Origin: Deinococcus aerophilus
GTDB taxonomy: Bacteria; Deinococcota; Deinococci; Deinococcales; Deinococcaceae
Assembly (NCBI RefSeq): GCF_014647075.1
Contig: NZ_BMOM01000012.1
Coordinates: 26,781 to 90,780 of the forward strand
DNA length: 64,000 bases
Direction: 5' to 3'
The translations under genes were made by a program, and so were the position numbers. The notes beneath the pieces are model-generated. The model was not told where the DNA came from, searched no databases, and was given only the letters and a program-made list of their open reading frames with translations. Positions 21,373 through 29,267 of this stretch are shown in pieces. The first letter of the stretch is position 1. Each line of letters opens with the position of its first letter.

Positions 21373-22237
21373 CGCCCTGCTGATCGCCGAACTCTCGCTG
21401 CGCGAGGCCACCCGCAAGCGGCTGGTGAGCGTGCTGCTTATTCTCAGCACGGCTTTCATCGGGTTTTACCTGTATGGCATCTACCGCCTGGAACTCAATC
21501 TGGACCAGCGCTCGCTGGACGCCGGGCTGGACGGGCGCAGCCTGAGCGGGCTGTCCAATCTGCCGGTGATGTACGCCGCGATGTTCGGCATGTACCTCGT
21601 GTACTTCCTGGGAGCGCTGATGTCGGTGCTGTCCACCGTCGGCTCGGTGAGCGGCGACATCGAGAACGGCGTGATGCAGAGCGTGATCGCCCGGCCCATC
21701 AGCCGCGCGCAGCTGGTGCTGGGGCGCTGGATCGGCTTTACGGTCGTGAACGTGGTGTACGTGGCGCTGCTGGGGGCCGCACTGATCGGCGGGGTGTACG
21801 CCATCACCGGCTACCTGCCGCCCGCGCCCGTGCCGGCCCTGGGCCTGATCCTGCTCGCCGTGACCCTGCTCACCGCCCTGACGGTGCTGGGCAGCACGCT
21901 GTTCACCACCCTGGCCAACGGCATCGGCGTGTTCGTGCTGTACGGCGCGGGCTTTACGGGCGGCATCCTCAGCGCCATCGGCACCTTTGCCGACAGTCCC
22001 ACGCTGGCGACCCTGGGCCGCGCCGCCAACATCGTGATGCCCACCAACTCGCTGTGGCTGGGGGCCAGCTACCACCTGCAGCCCGACGTGCTGCTGCAGA
22101 TCAGCCAGCGGACCCGGGGCGCCAACCCCTTTTTCGGCTCGGAGCCGATTCCCGCCGCGCTGGCGGTCTGGGCCGCCGTGCTGGCCGCGCTGGCCGTGGC
22201 GGCGGCCATGTGGCGCTTCAGCCGCCGCGACCTGTAA
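21365..22237 (+). CDS. ABC-2 type permease
   Basis: A 290-residue membrane protein with about six helices, partner of the upstream ATPase. The first helix is near residues 20-38, a periplasmic loop follows, and the paired helices contain GSVSGDIENGVMQSVIARPISR, the cytoplasmic coupling segment characteristic of NosY/ABC2_membrane_2 permeases. The ATG sits inside the end of the ATPase gene, so the two are translationally coupled. A strong bidirectional terminator follows at 22263. Confidence 0.9.
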   Translation: MHNALLIAELSLREATRKRLVSVLLILSTAFIGFYLYGIYRLELNLDQRSLDAGLDGRSLSGLSNLPVMYAAMFGMYLVYFLGALMSVLSTVGSVSGDIENGVMQSVIARPISRAQLVLGRWIGFTVVNVVYVALLGAALIGGVYAITGYLPPAPVPALGLILLAVTLLTALTVLGSTLFTTLANGIGVFVLYGAGFTGGILSAIGTFADSPTLATLGRAANIVMPTNSLWLGASYHLQPDVLLQISQRTRGANPFFGSEPIPAALAVWAAVLAALAVAAAMWRFSRRDL

Positions 22238-22262
22238 GCCCGGGCGGGCGAAGGAAGATATG

Positions 22263-22303
22263 AGAAGAAGGCCCTCTGGCGGCGTGCCAGGGGGCCTTCT
22301 TCT
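22263..22303. terminator. bidirectional terminator between convergent ABC operons
   Basis: A 17-bp stem (22263-22279 with 22287-22303, one T-G pair) around a 7-nt loop. The outer bases are A-rich on one side and T-rich on the other (AGAAGAAGG / CCTTCTTCT), as expected for termination in both directions. It lies between the permease stop (22237) and the end of the minus-strand importer permease (22322). Confidence 0.85.
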
Positions 22304-22321
22304 TGGGCGGGCAGGACCTTT

Positions 22322-23278
22322 TCAGTCCGCGGCGCTGTCGCTGCGCTTGCCGGAATCCCCGGCCTGCCTTCTGCCCAGGACCGCCCGTGGGGAACCCGGG
22401 TTGCCCTGCCCCTCGCCCAGTTCGCCGGCGCGCTCGGCAAGCTGTTGCCGGCGGCGGGCCAGCTGGCCGTGTTTGGGCGCGAAGATGAAGGCGAGGACGA
22501 ACAGGATGCTCTGCACGAGCACGATGCTCGCGCCGGTCGCGCCGTCCAGAAAGTAGCTGCCGTAGGTGCCGATCACGCTGGATCCCACCCCGCAGGCCAC
22601 GGCAATCCACAGCATCCGCGAGAAGCGGTCGGTGAGCAGGTAGGCGGTCGCGCCGGGGGTGATCAGCATGGCGACCACCAGAATCACGCCCACCGTTTGC
22701 AGCGCCGTCACGATGGTCAGGGCCAGCACAGTCAGCAGCACATAATTCAGCACGCCGGTGTTCAGGCCGATCGAGCGGGCATGGGTCGAGTCGAACACGT
22801 ACAGCAGCAGGTCCTTGCGCAGCAACAGGGTCACGATCAGGGCGACGGCTCCGGCAATCACCGTTTGCCACAGCTCCGAGTCGCCGATGCCCAGCACGTC
22901 TCCGAACAGGATGTGGCTGAGGTGTACGTCGCTGGACACCTTGGAGATCATCACCAGTCCCAGCGCGAACAGGGCCGTGAACACCACCCCGATCACGGTG
23001 TCCTCCTTGACCCGCGAGCGCGACTGAATAAAGCCGATGGCGCTCACGCTGAGCAGTCCGAAGAAGAAGGCGCCGATCACGAAGGGCAGGCCCAGCAGGT
23101 ACGAGATCACCACGCCGGGCAAGACGGCGTGCGACACGGCGTCGCCCATCAGGGACCAGCCCTTGAGAATCACGAAGCACGACAGCACGGCGCACACCAT
23201 TCCCACCAGTGCGCTGACGAGCAGGGCCCGCAGCATAAAGTCGTACTGCAGCGGGGCAAGCAGAAATTCCAGGGTCAT
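22322..23278 (-). CDS. mntC: manganese-type ABC importer, permease
   Basis: A 318-residue ABC-3 family permease (MntC/PsaC/ZnuB type) with about eight membrane helices. Family features: GDAVSHAVLPGVVISYLLG and the later AMLITPGATAYLL. A charged C-terminal tail of about 50 residues (KHGQLARRRQQLAER onward) is longer than usual. Its GTG/ATG region overlaps the ATPase gene by 4 bp. Metal choice is inferred from the binding protein encoded at 24051: manganese, or possibly iron. Named by the B. subtilis MntABC convention. Confidence 0.9.
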   Translation of the reverse strand: MTLEFLLAPLQYDFMLRALLVSALVGMVCAVLSCFVILKGWSLMGDAVSHAVLPGVVISYLLGLPFVIGAFFFGLLSVSAIGFIQSRSRVKEDTVIGVVFTALFALGLVMISKVSSDVHLSHILFGDVLGIGDSELWQTVIAGAVALIVTLLLRKDLLLYVFDSTHARSIGLNTGVLNYVLLTVLALTIVTALQTVGVILVVAMLITPGATAYLLTDRFSRMLWIAVACGVGSSVIGTYGSYFLDGATGASIVLVQSILFVLAFIFAPKHGQLARRRQQLAERAGELGEGQGNPGSPRAVLGRRQAGDSGKRSDSAAD

Positions 23279-24054
23279 GGGCGGGCCTCCGGGCGGGAAG
23301 TGGGAGCAGCGTGCAGCGGCGAGCGCCCGCCAAAAGTGTGGGCCAGGTTCTCGGCAGTCAGGACGGCGCCGGTGGGGCCATACAGCAGCACGGTGCGGTC
23401 GGCAATCAGGGCCACCTCGTCGCAGAAGCTCTCCAGCGTGCCCAGGTCATGGGTGCTGACCAGCATGGAGCGGCCCTCGCGGCGCAGTTCGCCCATCAGC
23501 GCGATGATGGCCTCGCTGGTGCCCACATCCACGCCGCCGAAGGGCTCATCCAGCAGCAGCAGGCGGCCTTCCTGGGCCAGCGCACGGGCCAGAAAGGCGC
23601 GTTTGCGCTGCCCGCCACTGAGTTCCCCGATCTGCCGCTCGGCAAAGGCGCCCATGCCTACACGCTCCAGACTTTCCTCCACCAGCCCATGGTCCGCGGC
23701 GCTGGGACGGCGCAGCCAGCCCATCTTGCCCTGGCGGCCCATCATGACCACCTCGCGCACGCTGACCGGAAAGTTCCAGTCCACGTCCTCGCTCTGGGGA
23801 ACGTAGGCGATCAGCCCGGCCTTCTGGGCGCGGTTCACGGGCTGCCCGAACACCTGTACCGTGCCGCGCAGCGGCGGCAGAAATCCCATCACGGTCTTGA
23901 ACAGGGTGCTCTTGCCCGCGCCGTTCATGCCCACCAGACCGCAAACGCTGCCGCCCTGCACCTCCAGGGTAGCCTGCCGCAGCGCCAGACGTCCGCCGCC
24001 GTAGGCCACGCTCACGTTGTGAACCTCCAGCGCGTTCATCCGGTCGTGCGTCAT
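23275..24054 (-). CDS. mntB: manganese-type ABC importer, ATPase
   Basis: A 259-residue ATPase. Walker A GMNGAGKST, the family-typical Q-loop stretch YVPQSEDVDWNFPVSV, signature ELSGGQRKRAFLARAL, Walker B LLLLDEPFGGVD, H-loop STHDLGTLE. The DVDWxFPVxVxDVV-like segment is characteristic of Mn/Zn/Fe chelate importers of this class. It overlaps both neighbours by 4 bp (ATGA type), so all three are one translationally coupled operon in the order binding protein, ATPase, permease. Confidence 0.92.
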   Translation of the reverse strand: MTHDRMNALEVHNVSVAYGGGRLALRQATLEVQGGSVCGLVGMNGAGKSTLFKTVMGFLPPLRGTVQVFGQPVNRAQKAGLIAYVPQSEDVDWNFPVSVREVVMMGRQGKMGWLRRPSAADHGLVEESLERVGMGAFAERQIGELSGGQRKRAFLARALAQEGRLLLLDEPFGGVDVGTSEAIIALMGELRREGRSMLVSTHDLGTLESFCDEVALIADRTVLLYGPTGAVLTAENLAHTFGGRSPLHAAPTSRPEARP

Positions 24055-24956
24055 CGGGTTCCCAGCCCCTTGAGGATGGTGTCGGCGTCCTTTTGCAGCA
24101 GCTTCAGGTAGGTGGGCACGGCCCCCCGCGCGTCGGTCAGGGAATCCACGTACAGCACGCCGCCAAAGCGGGCGCCGGCCTCCTTCGCCACCTGTTCCAT
24201 GCCGCGGGTGGGCACGGTGCTCTCGCAGAACACGGCGGGAATCTTCTCGGCGCGCACCGCGTCAATCACCGCCTTGATCTGGCGCGGCGTTCCCTGACCT
24301 TCCTCGGCATTGACCGGCCACAGGTAATGTTCGGACAGGCCGTAGTCGCGCGTCAGGTACGAGAAGGCCCCCTCGCACGTCACCAGCGCCCGCTGATTCT
24401 TGGGCAGACTGGCCAGCTGCGTTCTGAGCCGGGTGTCCACCGCGCGAATCTGATCGCTGTATTTCCTGGCGTTCGCATTGAAGGTCTTTGCCCCGGCGGG
24501 ATCAAGCTTCACGAACGCCTTGCGGATGTTCTCCACATAGATCAGGGCGTTCTTGGGGGACATCCAGGCGTGCGGATTGGGTTTGCCCCGGTAGGCATCC
24601 GAGGTGATGTTGACCGGCGTGATGCCCTCGGTCAGGGTCACGCTGGGAACCCGGCCAAGCTGACGGGTGAACTTCTCGAACCAGCGCTCCAGATTCAGGC
24701 CGTTGTTGAGGATCAGGCTGGCCCCACGCGCGTTCACCAGATCGCTGGGCGTGAACTGATAGCCGTGAATCTCCGCGCCGGGTTTGGTGATGGACACGAC
24801 GTTCAGGCGGTCTCCCGCCACGTTCTGTGCCATGTCGGCGAGGATCGTGAAGGTGGTCAGCACGGTCTTCTTGTCCTGGGCCTGTGCCAGGGCCGTTCCA
24901 CCTGTTCCGCCGCACAGCAGCGCCGTCAGCAGAAGATGTTGAGGAATGAACTTCAT
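24051..24956 (-). CDS. mntA: manganese-type ABC importer, solute-binding protein
   Basis: A 301-residue periplasmic cluster A-I (TroA/PsaA/MntC) binding protein with an N-terminal signal peptide ending near ALAQAQ. Predicted metal ligands are His64 (EIHGYQF), His129 (NPHAWMS), Glu195 (TCEGAFSYL) and an Asp near residue 270 (YVDSLTD). A His-His-Glu-Asp set, and the lack of a His-rich loop, favour Mn(II) or Fe(II) over zinc. Manganese import is central to Deinococcus oxidative-stress resistance. The ATG sits 6 nt after the -10, so the message is leaderless, and an operator-like palindrome overlaps the promoter. Confidence 0.92.
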   Translation of the reverse strand: MKFIPQHLLLTALLCGGTGGTALAQAQDKKTVLTTFTILADMAQNVAGDRLNVVSITKPGAEIHGYQFTPSDLVNARGASLILNNGLNLERWFEKFTRQLGRVPSVTLTEGITPVNITSDAYRGKPNPHAWMSPKNALIYVENIRKAFVKLDPAGAKTFNANARKYSDQIRAVDTRLRTQLASLPKNQRALVTCEGAFSYLTRDYGLSEHYLWPVNAEEGQGTPRQIKAVIDAVRAEKIPAVFCESTVPTRGMEQVAKEAGARFGGVLYVDSLTDARGAVPTYLKLLQKDADTILKGLGTR

Positions 24957-24957
24957 A

Positions 24958-24991
24958 TTTTTAGTTAAGCCTAAAAAAAACTTGAAGTCAA
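24958..24991 (-). promoter_or_regulatory. mntABC promoter with DtxR/MntR-like operator
   Basis: On the minus strand TTGACT (24991-24986) and TTAACT (24968-24963) are 17 bp apart, and the mntA ATG follows 6 nt later. A palindrome with 7-bp arms, TTTTTAG-N6-CTAAAAA (24958-24977), covers the -10. Its form matches DtxR-family manganese/iron repressor boxes, so metal repletion should block transcription. A Fur-family regulator is encoded at 61571 but Fur boxes look different. Confidence 0.75.
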
Positions 24992-25130
24992 GCTCAGTCG
25001 CCGGCGGTTGTCACTGGGAGGCCGTCGCAGTCGGGTCAGGGGTCGGTGCCCTCAGCCGCAGAACTTCCCGCCCCTCGCAGCGAAGGTGGCGGGGTGAGAA
25101 AGGCAGAAGGCCGGTGCAGGAACCGGGATG

Positions 25131-26360
25131 TTATGAACGGTGCAACCGGGCGCCCAGACGCAGCAGGTCGTCCATGCCGCCGGCGGGCAGCAGCGCGTCC
25201 AGGTGGGGCAGCGCCGCGCGGATGGCCCGCTGCACCGGTTGATAGCCCGGCAGCGCGGCCAGGGGCGAGAGCCACACCACCCGGCCCGCGCGGCGCTTCA
25301 GGTCACGCAGGGCACGTTCCAGAACCTCCACCTCGCCGGTGTCCAGGCCGTCACTGAGAATCAGCACCACCGTGTCGCGGTTGACCCGTTCGCGTTCCTG
25401 GCGGGCCAGCTGCAACAGGTTCTCGCCGATGCGGGTGCCGCCGCCCCAGGCCTCTCCCAGATCGGGCAGCGCGAGCGGCTGCCCCGGACGCGTGCGGCGC
25501 AGGTGGGGAGTCAGCCGGGTCAGGCCGGTGGAAAAGGCGTAGACCTCCACCCGGCGCGAGCGCAGGTGCAGCGCCTGGGCAAAACGCAGCAGCAGCGTGG
25601 CGTCCTTGCCCATGCTGCGGCTGCCGTCCAGCACGAGCAGAAAGCGCGGCGCACGGCGCGGGCGGCCCAGCCAGCGCAGCGCGGCCGGGTCGCCGGCCGT
25701 GCGGGCGGCGGCACGCAGGGTCCGGCGGGCGTCCAGCTTTGGGCCGCGGGCCATCGGACGCAGCCGCCGGGCCTGACCCAGTTCCACCACCCGGATCAAT
25801 GCGGAGGCCGCCCGCAACAGTTCATTGAGGTCGTCGGCTGCCGTGTGCACCGCGCCGCCCGCCCCCGCATTCGGGCTGAGGCGGGTCTGGACCGTCTGCA
25901 GGTCGCCGTCCGCGTCGTCCGGATGGTCCGCCGCCTTTCCCTGCGGTTTCGCCGGGGCCGGGACCAGCTCGGGCTCCTCGCCAGTCTGGGGAGGGGCCGG
26001 GGTGGGGACCTGTCCCTCTTGCCCCTGTGGTGGGCGGGGCGTGGCTGCGGGGTCCTGCTCCGCGCCGGGGGCCCCGGTCTCGGACAGCAGTGGCGGCAGC
26101 TCGGGGGGCGGCGGTTCGCCGTCGCGGCGAAAGAAGACATTGAATTCGTGGTCAAAGCTCCGCGTCTGCTCGGGGCGGTCGGTGAGGACGGCGCGCAGGG
26201 CGTCGCGCAGCTGCCTCCGGTCCAGCAACTCCACGGCCCCGGCGGCCCGCAGCGCGTCCGCCGCCTCGCCGGGGCCGATCAGAAAGCCGTGGCGTGTGCG
26301 CAGCCGGGCGGCGAAGGCCGTGATGCGGGCCGCGAGGTTGGCCGGAACGGGCTCACTCAC
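25131..26360 (-). CDS. coxE: VWA-domain protein of the CoxE family
   Basis: A 409-residue CoxE-like protein. The N-terminal ~95 residues are helical, residues about 95-170 are a Pro/Gln/Ala-rich linker, and the C-terminal ~200 residues form a von Willebrand A domain with the metal site DGSRSMG (DxSxS) and LILSDGLDTG. In cox operons CoxE works with the MoxR ATPase CoxD in maturation of the CO dehydrogenase active site; elsewhere MoxR-VWA pairs act as chaperones. The start is placed at GTG 26360, preceded by GGGGAGGG at good spacing; a TTG at 26378 overlapping the MoxR stop is an alternative that adds six residues. Confidence 0.85.
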   Translation of the reverse strand: MSEPVPANLAARITAFAARLRTRHGFLIGPGEAADALRAAGAVELLDRRQLRDALRAVLTDRPEQTRSFDHEFNVFFRRDGEPPPPELPPLLSETGAPGAEQDPAATPRPPQGQEGQVPTPAPPQTGEEPELVPAPAKPQGKAADHPDDADGDLQTVQTRLSPNAGAGGAVHTAADDLNELLRAASALIRVVELGQARRLRPMARGPKLDARRTLRAAARTAGDPAALRWLGRPRRAPRFLLVLDGSRSMGKDATLLLRFAQALHLRSRRVEVYAFSTGLTRLTPHLRRTRPGQPLALPDLGEAWGGGTRIGENLLQLARQERERVNRDTVVLILSDGLDTGEVEVLERALRDLKRRAGRVVWLSPLAALPGYQPVQRAIRAALPHLDALLPAGGMDDLLRLGARLHRS

Positions 26361-26374
26361 TGCTGCCCTCCCCG

Positions 26375-27271
26375 TCAATCCTGCCCGGGAGTCTGGGCCG
26401 CCACGCCCCGCAGGGTCGGCGCGGCAAGCAGCTGGTCCTCGCGCAACTTGAGAACCGCGCCCAGTGTGGCCTCGATGCTGGGCGCGTCCAGATGGTCGCG
26501 GTGCAGGCTCAGCAGCGCCGCCGCCCAGTCCAGCGTCTCGGCCACGCCAGGCGGCTTGCCCAGCGGCAGCTGGCGCAGCGCATGTACGGCGTCGGTCACC
26601 TGCCGGGCCAGCGCGGCGTTCACCCCGGGCAGCCGGGCATGCACGATCTCCAGTTCCTGGCGGGCCGAGGGGTACTCGACCCAGTGGTACAGGCAGCGCC
26701 GGCGCAGGGCGTCACTCAGTTCGCGTGAGCGGTTGCTCGTCAGAATCACGTGGGGCCGCGTGCGCGCGGAGATGGTCCCTAGCTCCGGCACGGTGATCTG
26801 CCACTCGGCGAGCAGCTCGAACAGGAAGGCCTCGAAGGCGTCGTCGGCGCGGTCAACCTCGTCGATCAGCAGCACCGGCGAGACGTCCTCGCAGATGGCC
26901 TGCAGCAGCGGGCGGGCCATCAGAAAGCGTTCGCCGTACAGCTCGTCGTCGTCCACCCGAGCGCCCCCCACCTCGGCGGCGCGCAGGTGCAGCAGCTGCC
27001 GGGCGTAGTTCCATTCGTACAGTGCGGCCTGGGCGTCCAGGCCCTCGTAACATTGCAGGCGGATCAACCGGGTGCCCAGCACCCCGGCGAGCGTCTTGGC
27101 GGCCTCGGTCTTGCCCACGCCTGCCGGGCCCTCCAGCAGCAGGGGTTTTTGCAGGGCCACCACCAGCCGCAGGGCGGTCGAGAGCGCCTCGCCTGTCACG
27201 TAGCCGCGCGCGCGGAAGTCGGCCTGCAGGTCGGCCGGGGTGGGCAGCCCGTCGGAACGGGAGGCGGTCAC
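26375..27271 (-). CDS. coxD: MoxR-type AAA+ ATPase (CoxD-like)
   Basis: A 298-residue AAA+ ATPase. Walker A GPAGVGKT at 48-55, Walker B VLLIDEVDRAD, sensor 1 in VILTSNRSREL, arginine finger region DALRRRCLYHWVEYP. The APE2220/CoxD subfamily of MoxR proteins typically stands beside a CoxE-type VWA gene, as here. It likely remodels a client metalloenzyme; in Oligotropha CoxD is needed to build the [CuSMoO2] site. The GTG start has GAGGG upstream. It is co-directional with, and just upstream of, the VWA gene. Confidence 0.87.
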   Translation of the reverse strand: MTASRSDGLPTPADLQADFRARGYVTGEALSTALRLVVALQKPLLLEGPAGVGKTEAAKTLAGVLGTRLIRLQCYEGLDAQAALYEWNYARQLLHLRAAEVGGARVDDDELYGERFLMARPLLQAICEDVSPVLLIDEVDRADDAFEAFLFELLAEWQITVPELGTISARTRPHVILTSNRSRELSDALRRRCLYHWVEYPSARQELEIVHARLPGVNAALARQVTDAVHALRQLPLGKPPGVAETLDWAAALLSLHRDHLDAPSIEATLGAVLKLREDQLLAAPTLRGVAAQTPGQD

Positions 27272-27393
27272 GTGCCGCCCTCGGGGCGCGCCGGGGCCAG
27301 ACAGGGGGTGGAGGACATACCCGGCCAGTATCGCTCATCTTTATGTTGGGCACCGGCAGGCTTCCGTCAGAACCGCGTGCCTACCCTGAGGCC

Positions 27394-27753
27394 ATGACTC
27401 TCGCCGCCCTGCTGTGCGCCCTGACGGCCCTGATGGTCGGTCTGGACTCCGGCAGACGGTTCGCGCGCCGGCCCCCGCCTCCTCTGCCGTGTTCGGGCCG
27501 TCGCCCGGCCCACCCCACCTCCGAACCCGGAATCCGCCGCATGCTGATCGTCGCCGCCTACGCCGCGGTGGTCGCCGGACTCGTGGAGGCCGGCACGCTG
27601 TTTCTGGCTCCCCTGGGCCAGGACCTGCTGTGGATGATGCTCATCACCATCACACTGGGCGGCTTTGCGCTGGGCGCGCTGCTTCCCGTGGTCCCGACGT
27701 TGCCGGTCCGGGTGGCCGCAGAGGCCTCCGCGGCGCGGCTGCCCACCGCCTGA
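27394..27753 (+). CDS. hypothetical small membrane protein, 119 aa
   Basis: Not recognised as a named family. It has three hydrophobic segments: residues about 3-17, 52-73 and 78-100. The first and second are separated by an Arg/Pro-rich stretch (RRFARRPPPPLPCSGRRP). The start is supported by TACCCT (27382-27387) lying 6 nt before the ATG. It is divergent from the coxD-like gene. Confidence 0.6.
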   Translation: MTLAALLCALTALMVGLDSGRRFARRPPPPLPCSGRRPAHPTSEPGIRRMLIVAAYAAVVAGLVEAGTLFLAPLGQDLLWMMLITITLGGFALGALLPVVPTLPVRVAAEASAARLPTA

Positions 27754-27839
27754 AGTGCGCCGCAGCGTCCCCGAACCGCAGACGGAGGGCCCGGCCCGGG
27801 CCTGACTTTCGGGGGACGCTTCCTCACGCTGGCCTCGGG

Positions 27840-27845
27840 TATAAG
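27840..27845 (+). promoter_or_regulatory. -10 element (TATAAG) of a leaderless 13-codon ORF
   Basis: TATAAG lies 6 nt before the ATG at 27852 (spacer TGGAGG), the same geometry as other leaderless promoters here. No clear -35 is visible. Confidence 0.5.
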
Positions 27846-27851
27846 TGGAGG

Positions 27852-27893
27852 ATGTTCTCGCTCCTCTTTGCCTGCTGGCCGGAGGCCGCATGA
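27852..27893 (+). CDS. putative 13-residue leader peptide
   Basis: A tiny ORF, MFSLLFACWPEAA, whose ATG is 6 nt after TATAAG and whose TGA overlaps the ATG of the next gene (ATGA at 27890-27893). A GGAGG lies just before the downstream ATG, inside this ORF. The arrangement predicts that ribosomes load on the leaderless 5' end, translate the peptide and re-initiate on the 210-residue protein. It may act only as a translation primer or it may be an attenuator sensitive to Cys/Trp supply. Inference from layout only. Confidence 0.4.
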   Translation: MFSLLFACWPEAA

Positions 27894-28522
27894 CCCGCCG
27901 GCCCTCCCTCAAGACCCTGATCCGGGTCACCAAGGCCCTGCGTGAACCCGAGCCGACACCGGGCGGTGACGGAGGCCTGCGCGGGGCCGCCCGCCGCGCC
28001 GCCGAGGCCGCCCTGAGCGACCCGCGCGTGCAGGACGCCGCTGACCGGGTGCGGGGGCGCACCCAGCAGTGGCGGGCCCAGGCCGGCGAGAGCGCCGACC
28101 GACGCCTGGAACAGCTGATCGGCGAGGCCCGCGCCCGCCGGGGAAACGGCACGCCGCAGGAGGTCGCCGCCGTGCTCGAACAGCGCCGCCGGGAGCGCGA
28201 GGCCCGCGTCGCCCGGGTCCGCGCCCGGCAGGCTGTGCTGGACCGCGCCGAGACCCCGGAGCAGCGCCGGGTGCTGGGGCTGCTCGTGGCGGTCACGCCG
28301 TGGGCCGGGGGCAGCGCCCAGGCGGGGCCGCTGCGCTACACCGCCGTGCTCGACCGCCTCGCGCCGGGTGGGGGGGCCGAGGCCGAGATGGCCGTTCACC
28401 GCGCGCTGTGGACCCTGGCCGAGCGGCGGGTCCTCGCCGTTTCTCCGCACGGGGTCATCACGGCGGTGCAGCAGCTCAATCAGGCCGCGCTGGCCCTGCC
28501 GGGCGCGGACCCAGACTCCTGA
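27890..28522 (+). CDS. hypothetical protein, 210 aa
   Basis: I do not recognise this protein. It is rich in Arg, Ala and Glu. The N-terminal ~110 residues are strongly helical and likely coiled coil (for example VAAVLEQRRREREARVARVRAR), and the C-terminal ~80 residues resemble a small winged-helix-like fold (MAVHRALWTLAERRVLAVSPHGVI). No membrane segment is seen. The ATG at 27890 has a GGAGG site 5 nt upstream; a GTG at 27845 in the same frame would extend it by 15 residues but coincides with the -10 element. Its start is overlapped by a 13-codon ORF. Confidence 0.65.
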   Translation: MTRRPSLKTLIRVTKALREPEPTPGGDGGLRGAARRAAEAALSDPRVQDAADRVRGRTQQWRAQAGESADRRLEQLIGEARARRGNGTPQEVAAVLEQRRREREARVARVRARQAVLDRAETPEQRRVLGLLVAVTPWAGGSAQAGPLRYTAVLDRLAPGGGAEAEMAVHRALWTLAERRVLAVSPHGVITAVQQLNQAALALPGADPDS

Positions 28523-28623
28523 ACCTCAGACTCCTGAACCCCAGCTTCCTGAAGCCCGGGCGCCTGACATTGTCCTCCCGGGGTCCCGCCGGGATGCAGC
28601 GCTGAAGGCAAACGACCAAGGGA

Positions 28624-28661
28624 GCGTGGAAGGGGGAACTTTTCGTTCCCGCCTCCCACGC
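28624..28661. terminator. hairpin between convergent genes
   Basis: Nested stems GCGTGG/CCACGC (28624-28629, 28656-28661) and GGGAAC/GTTCCC around a TTTTC loop. It lies immediately past the coxG-like stop (28666) on the minus strand and 100 bp after the plus-strand gene, so it can end transcripts from both. Confidence 0.6.
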
Positions 28662-28665
28662 CGCC

Positions 28666-29130
28666 CTACGCCAGCGTGCCCGCCGAGGCCTCGATGTGGG
28701 TGCTCATGTTCTCGAAGGTTTTCTGGATCAGTTTTTTGGCCTGCACGTCCAGCGCCCGTCCGCCGACCGTGGCGAGCGGGCCGCGCATGCTCGCCTCACC
28801 GGTCCAGTCCAGGGTGGTGGTGCCGTCGCCGTTGTCGAGCACGTTGGCCCCCGCCGTCAGGTCCACGAGGCTGCCCAGCCCGCCGCCCTGCACCTTGACG
28901 TTCACGCGGCCCTGCGGCTCGTCGGGCAGCACCTCGATCTTGAACTTGAACTTGCCGCGCACCATGCCCACGCCCACCTGCACGGTGGCGTCCATGTGGG
29001 TCTGGTCATGGACCACAACCTCCTGCACGTCGGGCAGGCAGCGCGCCACCCGCTCCGGGTCCTGCACGAAGGCCCACACCACCGCCGGGGCGGCCCCCAC
29101 CTGTTCCTGTCCCGAGTAATTGAGTTTCAT
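28666..29130 (-). CDS. coxG: CoxG-like SRPBCC (START-fold) protein
   Basis: A 154-residue protein of the carbon monoxide dehydrogenase subunit G family. Typical features: N-terminal MKLNYSGQEQVGAAPAVVWAFVQDPERVARCLPDVQEV, the GKFKFKIEV strand, the TLDWTGEASMRGPLATVGGR block and the C-terminal helix (each is part of a longer run). CoxG in Oligotropha helps recruit CO dehydrogenase to the membrane. Here it lies near coxD/coxE-like genes but on its own transcript. A near-consensus AGGAGGT site is 5 nt before the ATG. Confidence 0.88.
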   Translation of the reverse strand: MKLNYSGQEQVGAAPAVVWAFVQDPERVARCLPDVQEVVVHDQTHMDATVQVGVGMVRGKFKFKIEVLPDEPQGRVNVKVQGGGLGSLVDLTAGANVLDNGDGTTTLDWTGEASMRGPLATVGGRALDVQAKKLIQKTFENMSTHIEASAGTLA

Positions 29131-29267
29131 GGCTGACCTCCTGGGGTGCGCACTGTGGCGCGCAGAACCGGCGAGCGGTTCAGAAAAACGTCCGGATGCG
29201 AAGAGCTCCCTGATTGTAAGCGGAGGGAGGCCGGAGGCGTGGAGGCCGCAGGGTCTAGCATGGGCGC

